Below, piece by piece: positions 30,444-38,767 of a DNA stretch of 64,000 nt. Below the pieces are notes generated by a model. The model worked only from the letters and a program-made list of their open reading frames with translations. It did not search any database and was not told the origin of the DNA. The stretch's first letter is position 1; every line of letters begins with the position of its first letter. Source of the stretch: Ramlibacter humi (GTDB lineage: Bacteria > Pseudomonadota > Gammaproteobacteria > Burkholderiales > Burkholderiaceae_C); NCBI RefSeq assembly GCF_004681975.1, contig NZ_SMLK01000003.1:124001-188000 (forward strand). The letters are read 5' to 3'. The translations under genes were made by a program, and so were the position numbers.

Positions 30444-32744
30444 CTAGTGCGTGAACCCCATCGGCCGCGCTTCGCGCACTTCCGGCTTGATGCGGTGCTC
30501 GGCTTCCAGCTGCTCCAGGAATTCCAAGGGCGCGAAGTCGCCCGCGCCCAGGATGTCCACCTGCCGCTTCACCGCGGCGAAGTCGCCGGGGCACAGCTGG
30601 TCCAGCTTCGCCAGCCGTGAACGGATGTCCGGCGTCAGCGCCGGCGCATCGCCGCGCAACGCCTCCGTCGTGAACATGGTCTCGCGTTGGGCCATGGTCA
30701 GCGGCTTGAAGCGGATCTTGAAAGTGAAGCGCCGCAGCGCCGCCTGGTCGATGCGGTCCAGCAGGTTGGTGGTGCACACGAAGATGCCGGCGAAGCGCTC
30801 CATGCCCTGCAGCATCTCGTTGACTTCGGTCACCTCGTAGGTGCGTTGCGCGCCGCGGCGGTCCTGCAGGAAGCTGTCGGCCTCGTCCAGCAGCAGCACG
30901 GCCTTTTCGGTTTCGGCCTCGCGGAACATCGCGGCCATGTTCTGCTCGGTCTCGCCGACGAACTTGCTCATGAGGTCGCTGGCCTGCTTGATCAGCAGCG
31001 GCCGGTCCAGGCTGCGCGCGATGTGTTCGGCCAGCGCGGTCTTGCCGGTGCCCGGCGGGCCGTAGAAGCACAGCGTGCCGTGGCCGCGCGCCTGCAGCGC
31101 CTGCACGATGCGCGGCACTTCGAAGCGGCTTTCGACGTTGAGCATGCCCAGGTCCCAGGTGGTGACGGGGGGACGCTGCGCGGTCGCAGCCGCGTTGCCC
31201 AGCGCAAGGTCGGCATTGCGCAGCTGGCGTTCGATCAGGCTTTCGGCCGAGGCGGTTTCCGTCACGGCCAGTCCGGCGAAGCGCACCGCCGTGCGGATCT
31301 GCGCAGGCGTCAGGCCCTTGCGCCCGGTGAGCTTGGCGACGAACTTGTCGGACACCTGCACGCCTTCCAGCGTCTTGCGCACCAGGCCTTCGCGCGCGCC
31401 GGGCGGCGGCGACTTCAGCTCCAGGTGGTAGGCGAACCGGCGGCGGAAAGCGGGATCGATCTGCTCGATGCGATTGGTCACCCAGATCGTGGGCACCGGG
31501 TTGGATTCCAGAATCTGGTTCACCCAGGCCTTGCCACTGACGCTGCCGCTGGCCGGTGCCGCCACCTGCTCGGCACGCGCAATGATCTGCGCGGCCTCGG
31601 AGCTGATGGGCGGGAACACGTCTTCCACTTCGTCGAACAGCAGCGCGGCCTGCGCGCTGCCCTTCAGGAACACCTGCGCGATCTGCAGCGAGCGGTAGCG
31701 GTCGCGGCCGCTGAGCGAATTGCCGTCGCGGTCGGCGTACTCCACCTCGAACAGTTCCAGCCCCGCGGCCTGCGCCACCACCTTGGCCAGTTCCGTCTTG
31801 CCGGTGCCGGGCGGGCCGTAAAGCAGCACGTTGACGCCAGGCTCCTTGCGCGCGACCGCGTTGCGCAACAGCGCGCGCAGCACCTGGGCGTCTTCTTCCA
31901 CGAACTCGAAATCGGACACTGAGAGCCCGCTCTTCGCGCACGGGCGGGTGAACACCGCCATCAGCTCGCTCTGGTCGCGGTACTCGCGCATCAGCACCGG
32001 CGGCAGTTTCTCGCTGACCTTCATCAGGTCGGCCAGGTCGGTGATGTTGTGCTCGGAGATCAGGTTCTCCACCAGGCCGATGCGCTCCAGCCGCGAGCCC
32101 GCGCGAAGCGCCTCGCCCACGTCGGCCGCGTTGACGCCCGCGATATCGGCGATGGCGGCGTACGCTTCCGGCGCGTTGTTGACCTTGAACTCGACGAGGA
32201 TGCTGCGCAGATCGCGCTGGTAGCGCGCCAACGTGCCGTACAGCAGCAGCGCCCGTTCGGCCTTGTTCAGCTGCAGCAGCCCCGAGAGCGCGTCGATGTT
32301 CTTCTCGACCAGCGTCGATTGCTTCTTCAGCGCATGCGTCAGCCACTCGCCGGTGACGGTGAGCACGGACAGCAGGTCCTTGGGCTGGTCCTTGGCGTAC
32401 TCGTCCAGGTAGAAGAAGAGCGTGCCTTCCTCGTACGGGCCGCGCCACACGCCGTGGCGCTCCAGAAACTCATTCGTGGCGAGCTGCTCGTGGCCGCGCC
32501 AGAACTCGTTGTCCTTGCAGCGGCGGCCCAGGAACTCACGCAGCCGGACCAGCGCCGGCGCCGGCCACACGAGGTGGCGGCCGGCCAGCGACAGCAGCCC
32601 GTTCAGGTCGCGCCGCACGTTGAACTTGCCGCCCTGCTTGGCCGCGAGCGTCAGCACGAAATGCGAGCACATCAGGTCCAGCACGGGCGCTTCCTTCAGT
32701 CCCGGCGAGGGGAGCGCCTGCGCATCGACCGAACGCTTGACCAT
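30444..32744 (-). CDS. tandem AAA-domain ATPase of unknown function
   Basis: 766-residue cytosolic ATPase with two AAA modules. Residues ~1-300 are a helical region without a recognised domain (starting HFVLTLAAKQGGKFNVRRDL after a short tail). Module 1: Walker A GPPGTGKTELAK near 310, Walker B LLFDEVEDVFP, sensor and arginine finger region IWVTNRIEQIDPAFRRRF. Module 2: Walker A GPPGTGKTALAE near 562, Walker B LLLDEADSFL, CTTNLLDRIDQAALRRF. Both look active. The ATG at 32744 is the first one giving a sensible N terminus; GGAGG lies upstream. I do not recognise a characterised homologue; it resembles stress or protein-remodelling ATPases only by fold. Confidence 0.85.
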   Translation of the reverse strand: MVKRSVDAQALPSPGLKEAPVLDLMCSHFVLTLAAKQGGKFNVRRDLNGLLSLAGRHLVWPAPALVRLREFLGRRCKDNEFWRGHEQLATNEFLERHGVWRGPYEEGTLFFYLDEYAKDQPKDLLSVLTVTGEWLTHALKKQSTLVEKNIDALSGLLQLNKAERALLLYGTLARYQRDLRSILVEFKVNNAPEAYAAIADIAGVNAADVGEALRAGSRLERIGLVENLISEHNITDLADLMKVSEKLPPVLMREYRDQSELMAVFTRPCAKSGLSVSDFEFVEEDAQVLRALLRNAVARKEPGVNVLLYGPPGTGKTELAKVVAQAAGLELFEVEYADRDGNSLSGRDRYRSLQIAQVFLKGSAQAALLFDEVEDVFPPISSEAAQIIARAEQVAAPASGSVSGKAWVNQILESNPVPTIWVTNRIEQIDPAFRRRFAYHLELKSPPPGAREGLVRKTLEGVQVSDKFVAKLTGRKGLTPAQIRTAVRFAGLAVTETASAESLIERQLRNADLALGNAAATAQRPPVTTWDLGMLNVESRFEVPRIVQALQARGHGTLCFYGPPGTGKTALAEHIARSLDRPLLIKQASDLMSKFVGETEQNMAAMFREAETEKAVLLLDEADSFLQDRRGAQRTYEVTEVNEMLQGMERFAGIFVCTTNLLDRIDQAALRRFTFKIRFKPLTMAQRETMFTTEALRGDAPALTPDIRSRLAKLDQLCPGDFAAVKRQVDILGAGDFAPLEFLEQLEAEHRIKPEVREARPMGFTH

Positions 32745-32869
32745 GGGTGCGGCCTCCTGCCGGGCCCGGTGGTGAGGTGGACCCGCGGCGCAACGATAAC
32801 CCGGCTTGATGCCCTGTGGTGAGAAGTTATGGCCACTCGGCCCACCTGCACTCGCACGACAATGGGGCC

Positions 32870-34069
32870 ATGCTGCAACTCGCCGACATCCGCGCCGCCG
32901 CCGACCGCGTGCAGGGCCAGGTGCTACGCACGCCGTGCGTGGAATCGCAAACCCTCTCACAGCTGACCGGCGCCCGCGTCTTCCTCAAGTTCGAAAACCT
33001 CCAGTTCACCGCATCCTTCAAGGAGCGCGGCGCCTGCAACAAGCTGACCCAGCTGAGCGCGGAAGAGCGTGCGCGCGGCGTCGTCGCGATGAGCGCGGGT
33101 AACCACGCGCAGGGCGTGGCCTACCACGCGCAGCGGCTGGGCATCCGCGCCGTCATCGTCATGCCGCGCTTCACGCCCGGCGTGAAGGTGGAGCGCACGC
33201 GCAGCTTCGGCGCCGAGGTGGTGCTGCACGGCGACACGCTGGACGAGGCGCGTTCGCATGCGCTGGCGCTGGCCGAGCGCGAGAAGCTGGTCTTCGTGCA
33301 TCCGTACGACGACGAAACCATCGTGGCCGGCCAGGGTACCGCCGCGCTGGAGATGCTGGCCGACGTGCCCGAGCTCGACACGCTGGTGGTGTCGGTGGGC
33401 GGCGGTGGCCTCATCGCGGGCATGGCGCTGGCGGCCAAGGCGCTGCGGCCTTCGATGCAGGTGATCGGCGTGCAGACGCTGCGCTTTCCCAACATGTACA
33501 ACGCCGTCAAGGGCGCGCAGCTGCCGCAGGGCCTGTCGACCATCGCGGAAGGCATCGCGGTGGGCACGCCGGGCCAGGTGCCGCGCGAGATCATCCAGCG
33601 CTGCGTCGACGACATCGTGCTGGTGGACGAAGGCGACATCGAGCACGCCATCGTGCTGCTGCTGGAGATCGAGAAGACCCTGGTGGAAGGCGCGGGCGCC
33701 GCCGGGCTGGCGGCGATGCTGAAGCACCCGGAGCATTTCAAGGGACGCACCGTCGGGCTGGTGCTGGGCGGCGGCAACATCGACCCGCTGCTGCTGGCGG
33801 CCATCATCGAGCGCGGCATGGTGCGCGCGGGGCGCCTGGCGCGCATCCGCGTCAGCGCGCGCGACGTGCCGGGCTCGCTGGCGCGCATCACCGCCACGGT
33901 GGCCGAAGCCGGCGCCAACGTGAACGAAGTCCACCACCAGCGCGCCTTCACCATGCTGGCGGCGCAGAACGTGGAGATCGAGCTGGTGATCCAGACCCGC
34001 GGGCCGGACCACATTGAGGCGGTGCTCGCGGCGTTGCGCAATGCGGGCTTCCAGGCGGAGCGGCAGTAG
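32870..34069 (+). CDS. ilvA: threonine ammonia-lyase with C-terminal ACT domain
   Basis: PLP enzyme converting threonine to 2-oxobutyrate and ammonia, first step of isoleucine synthesis or a catabolic route. 399 residues: catalytic domain with the PLP lysine in ASFKERGACNKL, SAGNHAQGVAYHAQRLG, the phosphate cradle VGGGGLIAGMALA, and one C-terminal ACT domain beginning RIRVSARDVPGSLARITATV. A single ACT of this kind marks the shorter TdcB/IlvA form rather than the 500-residue two-ACT-like biosynthetic form, so the symbol is tentative. ATG at 32870 lies 6 bases after GACAAT, suggesting a leaderless mRNA. Confidence 0.9.
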   Translation: MLQLADIRAAADRVQGQVLRTPCVESQTLSQLTGARVFLKFENLQFTASFKERGACNKLTQLSAEERARGVVAMSAGNHAQGVAYHAQRLGIRAVIVMPRFTPGVKVERTRSFGAEVVLHGDTLDEARSHALALAEREKLVFVHPYDDETIVAGQGTAALEMLADVPELDTLVVSVGGGGLIAGMALAAKALRPSMQVIGVQTLRFPNMYNAVKGAQLPQGLSTIAEGIAVGTPGQVPREIIQRCVDDIVLVDEGDIEHAIVLLLEIEKTLVEGAGAAGLAAMLKHPEHFKGRTVGLVLGGGNIDPLLLAAIIERGMVRAGRLARIRVSARDVPGSLARITATVAEAGANVNEVHHQRAFTMLAAQNVEIELVIQTRGPDHIEAVLAALRNAGFQAERQ

Positions 34070-34093
34070 CGCACCTTCGTATGATCGCGGCCC

Positions 34094-34498
34094 ATGACGC
34101 TCGACCAGCTGCAAGCCGCCCTTCCCGAGTACTTCGCGCCCTGGGTGCAGGCGCTGAACCTGCGCGCTGAATCCTTCGATGCCGAGAGCGTGACGCTGCG
34201 CCTGCCGCAAAGCGACCAGCTGTCGCGCGTGGGCGGCATGCTGTGCGGGCAGGCCATGATGGCCGCGGCCGACACCGCGATGGTGCTGGCGCTGATCAAC
34301 CACTTCGGCGAGTTCCGGCCCTGCACCACGGTGCAGCTGAACACGGCTTTCCTCAAGCCGCTGTCGGCGCAGGACGGGCTGGTGCAGGCCCGCATCATCC
34401 GCGCGGGCAAGGCGCTGGCTTTCGGCGAGATCGACATCCGCGGCGCGCAGGACGGCAAGAGTGTCTGCCGCGCCAGCACCACCTACGCCCTGCTGTAG
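34094..34498 (+). CDS. PaaI-family hotdog thioesterase
   Basis: 134-residue single hotdog-fold acyl-CoA thioesterase of the PaaI family. Visible: LSRVGGMLCGQAMMAAADTAM, with the catalytic-region Gly and Asp, FRPCTTVQLNTAFLKPL and GKALAFGEIDI. Cytosolic, likely releases CoA from small acyl- or aryl-CoA esters. The ATG lies 8 bases after TATGAT (34080-34085), so the mRNA may be leaderless. Starts 24 bases after ilvA. Confidence 0.88.
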   Translation: MTLDQLQAALPEYFAPWVQALNLRAESFDAESVTLRLPQSDQLSRVGGMLCGQAMMAAADTAMVLALINHFGEFRPCTTVQLNTAFLKPLSAQDGLVQARIIRAGKALAFGEIDIRGAQDGKSVCRASTTYALL

Positions 34499-34554
34499 GA
34501 ATCGCGCCCCGGCGCGCCCGCTAGAATCGGCGCTTCCCCAGGAACCGACCCATC

Positions 34555-34707
34555 ATGGCCAGCACCGAACCCCGCCACACCCACGGCGAAGCCCACGAGC
34601 CGCACGACCCCGTGGAAGGCGTCGTCCCCGTCATCCCCCTCGTCCTGCCCATCGTCGGCGGCGTGCTGATGTTCCTGCTGGCATTCATCGCCGTGTACAT
34701 GGCCTGA
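34555..34707 (+). CDS. small single-span membrane protein, 50 residues
   Basis: Short gene coding a His-rich polar N terminus (TEPRHTHGEAHEPHDPVEG) followed by one hydrophobic helix (VIPLVLPIVGGVLMFLLAFI) and a tiny tail AVYMA. TAGAAT at 34522-34527 is a good -10, CCAGGAA a ribosome site, and a strong terminator follows 20 bases after the stop, so it is a complete monocistronic unit. The histidines could bind metal or the protein may be a subunit of a membrane complex; neither can be decided. I do not recognise a named family. Confidence 0.75.
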   Translation: MASTEPRHTHGEAHEPHDPVEGVVPVIPLVLPIVGGVLMFLLAFIAVYMA

Positions 34708-34726
34708 ACGGGTCCCCGAACCCATC

Positions 34727-34762
34727 CAAAACAGCCCGGCTCTGCCGGGCTGTTTGCTTTTG
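34727..34762 (+). terminator. rho-independent terminator after the 50-residue membrane protein
   Basis: AAACAGCCCGGC TCTG CCGGGCTGTTT is a perfect 12-bp stem with a four-base loop followed by TGCTTTT. It separates the small membrane gene from the pckG leader. Confidence 0.9.
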
Positions 34763-35026
34763 GCTGACTCAGAAATTCGTGCGCATAAGGTCATGCCTGT
34801 TTTGCATGGAATCGCCGTGTGCCTGGAGCCCAGATCAGTTCAGGCTCCCTAGAATCTTTTGTTCCAGCCGACCCCCGGCGCGAAAAGCGGACATGCAGCG
34901 ACCCTGCCGCCCCTGACGGACGCGCCCACGCCGACTGAGCCAAGCCCGGTTTCAAAAAGGCGCGCTCGGCCCCCGCTGCAGAGCTCCTTTCTGAAACCAG
35001 GTTTCTTTGTTTCAGGAGCTTTTTCG
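34763..35026 (+). promoter_or_regulatory. pckG: pckG promoter and structured leader
   Basis: Noncoding stretch between the terminator and pckG. An inverted repeat GGAGCC/GGCTCC (34825-34830, 34843-34848) stands just before TAGAAT (34850-34855), a likely -10 with operator. The ~165-base leader then holds mutually exclusive pairings: GGTTTCA (34948-34954) with TGAAACC (34992-34998); GAAACC with GGTTTC (34993-35005); and AGCTCC plus CTGAAAC (34982-34997) with GTTTCAG plus GAGCT (35009-35020). The last stem buries the ribosome site CAGGAGC at 35013-35019, seven bases before the start. No tRNA or ORF is seen here. Confidence 0.6.
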
Positions 35027-36880
35027 ATGAACTCACCGGTGATGCAGGGGCTGAACGTGAAGGCGCCCCCTTACGTGCGCAACGCCAAGCTGATCGCCTG
35101 GGTGGCCGACATGGTCGCCCTGTGCAAGCCCGAATCCGTCTATTGGTGCGACGGCAGCCAGGAGGAATACGACCGCCTGTGCCAGCAGCTGGTGGACGCG
35201 GGCACCTTCAAGCGGCTGGATCCCGCCAAGCGTCCCAATTCCTACCTCGCCTGGTCCGACCCCAGCGACGTCGCGCGCGTCGAAGACCGCACCTTCATCT
35301 GCTCGGCGAAGAAGGAAGACGCCGGCCCGACCAACAACTGGATGGATCCCGCGCAGATGCGCGCCACGCTGCAGCCGCTGTTCGACGGCTGCATGAAAGG
35401 CCGCACCATGTACGTGGTGCCGTTCTCCATGGGCCCGCTGGGCTCGCCCATCGCCCACATCGGCATCGAGCTGTCCGACAGCCCGTACGTGGCGGTGAAC
35501 ATGCGCATCATGACCCGCATGGGCAAGGCCGTCTACGACGTGCTGGGCGTGGAAGGCGAGTTCGTGCCCTGCGTGCACACCGTCGGCGCGCCGCTGCAGC
35601 CGGGCGAGAAGGACGAGACGTCCTGGCCCTGCAACAAGACCAAGTACATCGTCCACTACCCCGAAACGCGCGAGATCTGGTCGTACGGCTCCGGTTACGG
35701 CGGCAACGCGCTGCTGGGCAAGAAGTGCTTCGCGCTGCGCATCGCTTCCACCATGGGCCGCGACGAAGGCTGGCTGGCCGAGCACATGCTGATCCTGGGC
35801 GTGACCAACCCGCAAGGCAAGAAGTACCACGTGGCCGCCGCGTTCCCTTCGGCGTGCGGCAAGACCAACTTCGCGATGCTGATCCCGCCCAAGGGTTTCG
35901 AAGGCTGGAAGGTCACCACCATCGGCGACGACATCGCCTGGATCAAGCCGGGCCAGGACGGTCGCCTGTACGCCATCAACCCGGAAGCGGGCTACTTCGG
36001 CGTGGCCCCGGGCACCAACCACGACACCAACCCCAACTGCATGGACAGCCTGGACCGCGACGTGATCTTCACGAACGTCGCGCTGACCGACGACGGCGAC
36101 GTGTGGTGGGAAGGCATGGGACCGGCGCCGAAGCACGCCATCGACTGGCAGGGCAAGGACTGGACGCCGGAACTCGCCAAGGAAAGCGGCGCCAAGGCCG
36201 CGCACCCCAACGCGCGCTTCACCGTGGCCGCCACCAACAACCCCGCGCTGGACGAAGCCTGGGACGACCCCAAGGGCGTGGCCATCGACGCGTTCATCTT
36301 CGGCGGCCGCCGCTCCACCACCGTGCCGCTGGTGACCGAGGCGCGCAACTGGGTGGAAGGCGTGTACATGGCCGCCACCATGGGCTCCGAGACCACCGCC
36401 GCGGCGTTCGGCCAGCAGGGCGTGGTGCGCCGCGACCCGTTCGCCATGCTGCCCTTCACGGGCTACAACATGGCCGACTACTTCCAGCACTGGCTGAAGC
36501 TGGGTTCGAGCCTGCAGGCGTCCGGCGCGAAGTTGCCGAAGATCTACACGACCAACTGGTTCCGCAAGGGCGAAGACGGCAAGTTCGTCTGGCCCGGCTA
36601 CGGCGAGAACATGCGCGTGCTCAAGTGGATGATCGACCGCATCGAAGGCCAGGCCAGGGGCGACGAGCACGTCTTCGGCGTGAGCCCGGCGTATGAGGAA
36701 CTCAACTGGACGGGCCTGGACTTCTCGCGCGACCAGTTCAAGTCGGTCACCAGCATCGACAAGGCCGCCTGGCAGAAGGAGCTGGAACTGCACGCCGAAC
36801 TGTTCAAGCAGCTGGCCTACCACCTGCCGCCGGAACTGACGGAGACCAAGGCCACGATCGAGAAGCGGCTGGCCGCCTGA
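35027..36880 (+). CDS. pckG: phosphoenolpyruvate carboxykinase (GTP)
   Basis: Gluconeogenic enzyme converting oxaloacetate and GTP to phosphoenolpyruvate, CO2 and GDP. 617 residues, usual for the GTP-dependent class. P-loop with the reactive cysteine FPSACGKTN, the substrate blocks [37 protein letters not shown] and [12 protein letters not shown], and the guanine-binding [17 protein letters not shown] region. The ATG at 35027 is the first after a clear AGGAGC; an in-frame ATG lies 15 bases downstream. Preceded by a leader with competing hairpins and followed by a strong bidirectional terminator. Confidence 0.97.
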   Translation: MNSPVMQGLNVKAPPYVRNAKLIAWVADMVALCKPESVYWCDGSQEEYDRLCQQLVDAGTFKRLDPAKRPNSYLAWSDPSDVARVEDRTFICSAKKEDAGPTNNWMDPAQMRATLQPLFDGCMKGRTMYVVPFSMGPLGSPIAHIGIELSDSPYVAVNMRIMTRMGKAVYDVLGVEGEFVPCVHTVGAPLQPGEKDETSWPCNKTKYIVHYPETREIWSYGSGYGGNALLGKKCFALRIASTMGRDEGWLAEHMLILGVTNPQGKKYHVAAAFPSACGKTNFAMLIPPKGFEGWKVTTIGDDIAWIKPGQDGRLYAINPEAGYFGVAPGTNHDTNPNCMDSLDRDVIFTNVALTDDGDVWWEGMGPAPKHAIDWQGKDWTPELAKESGAKAAHPNARFTVAATNNPALDEAWDDPKGVAIDAFIFGGRRSTTVPLVTEARNWVEGVYMAATMGSETTAAAFGQQGVVRRDPFAMLPFTGYNMADYFQHWLKLGSSLQASGAKLPKIYTTNWFRKGEDGKFVWPGYGENMRVLKWMIDRIEGQARGDEHVFGVSPAYEELNWTGLDFSRDQFKSVTSIDKAAWQKELELHAELFKQLAYHLPPELTETKATIEKRLAA

Positions 36881-36893
36881 GTTCAACGCCGCA

Positions 36894-36932
36894 CCAAAGA
36901 AAGAGCCGCCCGAGGGCGGCTCTTTCTTTGGT
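36894..36932. terminator. bidirectional rho-independent terminator after pckG
   Basis: CCAAAGAAAGAGCCGCC CGAG GGCGGCTCTTTCTTTGG is a perfect 17-bp stem with a four-base loop, with A-rich and T-rich arms that serve both strands. It separates pckG from the convergent small-gene cluster. Confidence 0.9.
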
Positions 36933-36966
36933 GGATCGCGGATTCAGTCCGTGTTGGGGACCGTGA

Positions 36967-37092
36967 TCATGGGCGCAGGCACAGCGTACGGGTGGAGCCC
37001 GCCTGCGCCGCGACCTTGGCACCCTTGCGGTCCGCCGCGGCGTTGTCGATGGCGTAGAAGCAGATCGACGCGCCGACGGTCGGGCCCTTCAA
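36967..37092 (-). other. possible small ORF or gene remnant
   Basis: After the 47-residue gene the minus strand carries an open stretch, from a TTG at 37092 to a TGA at 36967, whose translation includes GPTVGASICFYAIDNAAADR and TRTLCLRP. The wording is less Arg-rich than the usual GC-shadow reading and looks protein-like, but there is no ribosome site or recognised family. It may be the remains of a longer secreted protein. Low confidence. Confidence 0.2.
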
Positions 37093-37094
37093 GT

Positions 37095-37238
37095 TCAGTG
37101 CCGCGCGCCGGCCAGCAACCGCTGCCGGCGCCTTTCGGCCCGGCGCTCCGCATCCCGCCGCGCCGCGGCGTCGAGCCGGGCGCGCAGCGGCGCTGGCAGC
37201 ACCGCCAGCAGGTTCCTCAGCGCCGAGAGCAGCAGCAT
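37095..37238 (-). CDS. small membrane-associated protein, 47 residues
   Basis: Starts at an ATG 5 bases after the stop of the 146-residue membrane protein, so probably translationally coupled. Translation opens with a hydrophobic segment MLLLSALRNLLAVLPAPL and continues into a basic Arg/Glu/Ala helix (DAAARRDAERRAERRRQRLL). It may form a complex with the upstream product. High-GC frames often give Arg-rich readings, so this is supported mainly by spacing and the hydrophobic start. Confidence 0.45.
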   Translation of the reverse strand: MLLLSALRNLLAVLPAPLRARLDAAARRDAERRAERRRQRLLAGARH

Positions 37239-37243
37239 CGCGA

Positions 37244-37684
37244 TCAGTAGTAGGCGCGCAGGTCGCGCGAAGCGTCGGCCGACATGGCGCGGCTCAAGTC
37301 GGCCATCACGCGGGCGTCGCTCAGCGCGACTTCCCACAGGCGGCGGTCTTCACGAGCCTGGCGGCGGGCGACGGCGGCTTCGGCCCAGTAGGCGCGCAGC
37401 GCGGTGGCGGCACGGCGGGCCGGCGCGGCCAGCAGCGCCAGCGCGGCGAAGGCCAGGGTCCACATCACGATCCAGGCGGCCAGCAGGTGGCCTTCGGACC
37501 AGGTGTCGACCACCTGGTTGGCGACCACGAGTAGCGCGGAAACGATGGCAGCCAGCAGCAGGGTGGCGGCGCCGCGGTTGCCGTCGAATTCGCGGCCGAT
37601 GTCATGCAGGGCAGAGACGGCGCGGCCGATGCGGGCGACGCCGGGGTGCTGGGTGGGCTGTTCGACGTGAACGAAGCTGGTCAT
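37244..37684 (-). CDS. uncharacterised membrane protein, 146 residues
   Basis: Small inner-membrane protein with two hydrophobic helices (AATLLLAAIVSALLVVANQVV and LLAAWIVMWTLAFAALALLAAP) in the middle and a long amphipathic charged C-terminal helix (RRQAREDRRLWEVALSDARV). No named family recognised. GAAGGAGAGAAAA precedes the ATG, a strong ribosome site. On the minus strand TTTGGA (37758-37753) and TAATCT (37735-37730), 17 bases apart, could be its promoter in the AT-rich gap to the divergent LysR gene. Followed immediately by the 47-residue gene. Confidence 0.75.
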   Translation of the reverse strand: MTSFVHVEQPTQHPGVARIGRAVSALHDIGREFDGNRGAATLLLAAIVSALLVVANQVVDTWSEGHLLAAWIVMWTLAFAALALLAAPARRAATALRAYWAEAAVARRQAREDRRLWEVALSDARVMADLSRAMSADASRDLRAYY

Positions 37685-37770
37685 GTTTTTCTCTCCTTCT
37701 GAAGCCCGGACGCCCGGGCACAGGCGTTAGATTAGGGTTTGACCTGATATTTTCCAAATCAAGAGTGGTG

Positions 37771-37800
37771 ATGACTATCATTCAAGATAAAGATAGTCAT
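37771..37800. promoter_or_regulatory. perfect inverted repeat overlapping the LysR gene start
   Basis: ATGACTATC (37771-37779) and GATAGTCAT (37792-37800) form a perfect 9-bp inverted repeat with a 12-base AT-rich centre; the second arm includes the first two bases of the LysR start codon. It fits either an autoregulatory operator or an mRNA hairpin hiding the start. The sequence is strikingly AT-rich for this genome. Confidence 0.55.
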
Positions 37801-38758
37801 GCCGAATTTCCGCACCTTCGACCTGAATTTGTTGCGCGTCTTCGATGCCGTGATGGCCGAGCGCAACCTCACCCGCGCCGCCAGGAACCTGTCCATGACC
37901 CAGCCGGCGGTCAGCAATGCGCTGAACCGGCTGCGCGACACCCTGGGCGACCGGCTGGTGGTGCGCAGCGGCTACGGCGTGGAACCGACCCCCCGCGCGC
38001 TGGAGCTCTGGCCGTCCGTCAGCGACTCGCTCCGGCAGCTGGAAGCGGCGCTCTCGCCGGGCCAGTTCGTCGCTTCGAAAGCGAACACCACGTTCGTGCT
38101 GGCGATGGCGGATGCGACCGCCGCCAAGCTGATGCCTGGCCTGGTGGAGATCATCGAGCGCGACGCGCCGGGCGTCTCCATGCGGGTGCTGCCGCTGACC
38201 ACCCGCGACCCCCGTCGCCTGCTGGACGAAGGTGCGATCGACCTGGCGGTCGGCTTCTTCCCGGCCGTGCTGGCCGACCTCACGGCGCGCTCGCAGGCCG
38301 GCAACGTCGCGCCTTTCGACCACCAGCGGTTGTACGAGGGCTACTACGTGTGCGTGATGCGCAGCGGGCATCCGCTGGCCAACCAGCCGCTCACGCTGGA
38401 CGCGTTCTGCGCCGCCCATCACCTGCTGGTGAGCTTCTCCGGCCGGCCCTACGGCTTCATCGACGAGTCGCTGGCCGCCCAGGGGCGGCAGCGGCGCATC
38501 GTGCTGACCGTCAACCAGTTTTTCACCGCCGGCCGGGTGGTGGCCACTTCGGACCTGCTCACCGTGCTGCCGCGGCACTTCATCAGCGCGACCGGCATGG
38601 CCGATGAACTGGTGTTCCGCGACCTGCCCTTCGAGGTGCAGCGGGTGCACGTCGACTCGCTCTGGCATCACCGCCAGGGGCACCGCAGCGAGCATGCGTG
38701 GCTGCGGCTGGCGGTTGCGGCCGCCGCGCAGAAGGCCTTTGAGATCGAGCGCTACTGA
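37799..38758 (+). CDS. LysR-family transcriptional regulator
   Basis: 319-residue regulator with an N-terminal winged helix (FDLNLLRVFDAVMAERNLTRAARNLSMTQPAVSNAL) here split only for reading, and a C-terminal effector domain (LAMADATAAKLMPGLVEII, DLAVGFFPAVLADL, VVATSDLLTVLPRHFI). The pattern MxQPAVSNALxRLRD and the effector part resemble the NodD/LeuO-like subgroup. Divergent from the 146-residue membrane protein, which is its natural target candidate. A perfect inverted repeat overlaps its start codon, suggesting autorepression. Confidence 0.88.
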   Translation: MPNFRTFDLNLLRVFDAVMAERNLTRAARNLSMTQPAVSNALNRLRDTLGDRLVVRSGYGVEPTPRALELWPSVSDSLRQLEAALSPGQFVASKANTTFVLAMADATAAKLMPGLVEIIERDAPGVSMRVLPLTTRDPRRLLDEGAIDLAVGFFPAVLADLTARSQAGNVAPFDHQRLYEGYYVCVMRSGHPLANQPLTLDAFCAAHHLLVSFSGRPYGFIDESLAAQGRQRRIVLTVNQFFTAGRVVATSDLLTVLPRHFISATGMADELVFRDLPFEVQRVHVDSLWHHRQGHRSEHAWLRLAVAAAAQKAFEIERY

Positions 38759-38767
38759 GCCGTTGGC

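Noticed and set aside
35033-36886. 617-codon open frame opposite pckG
   Set aside because: Antisense reading of pckG with low-quality composition; pckG carries all catalytic motifs.
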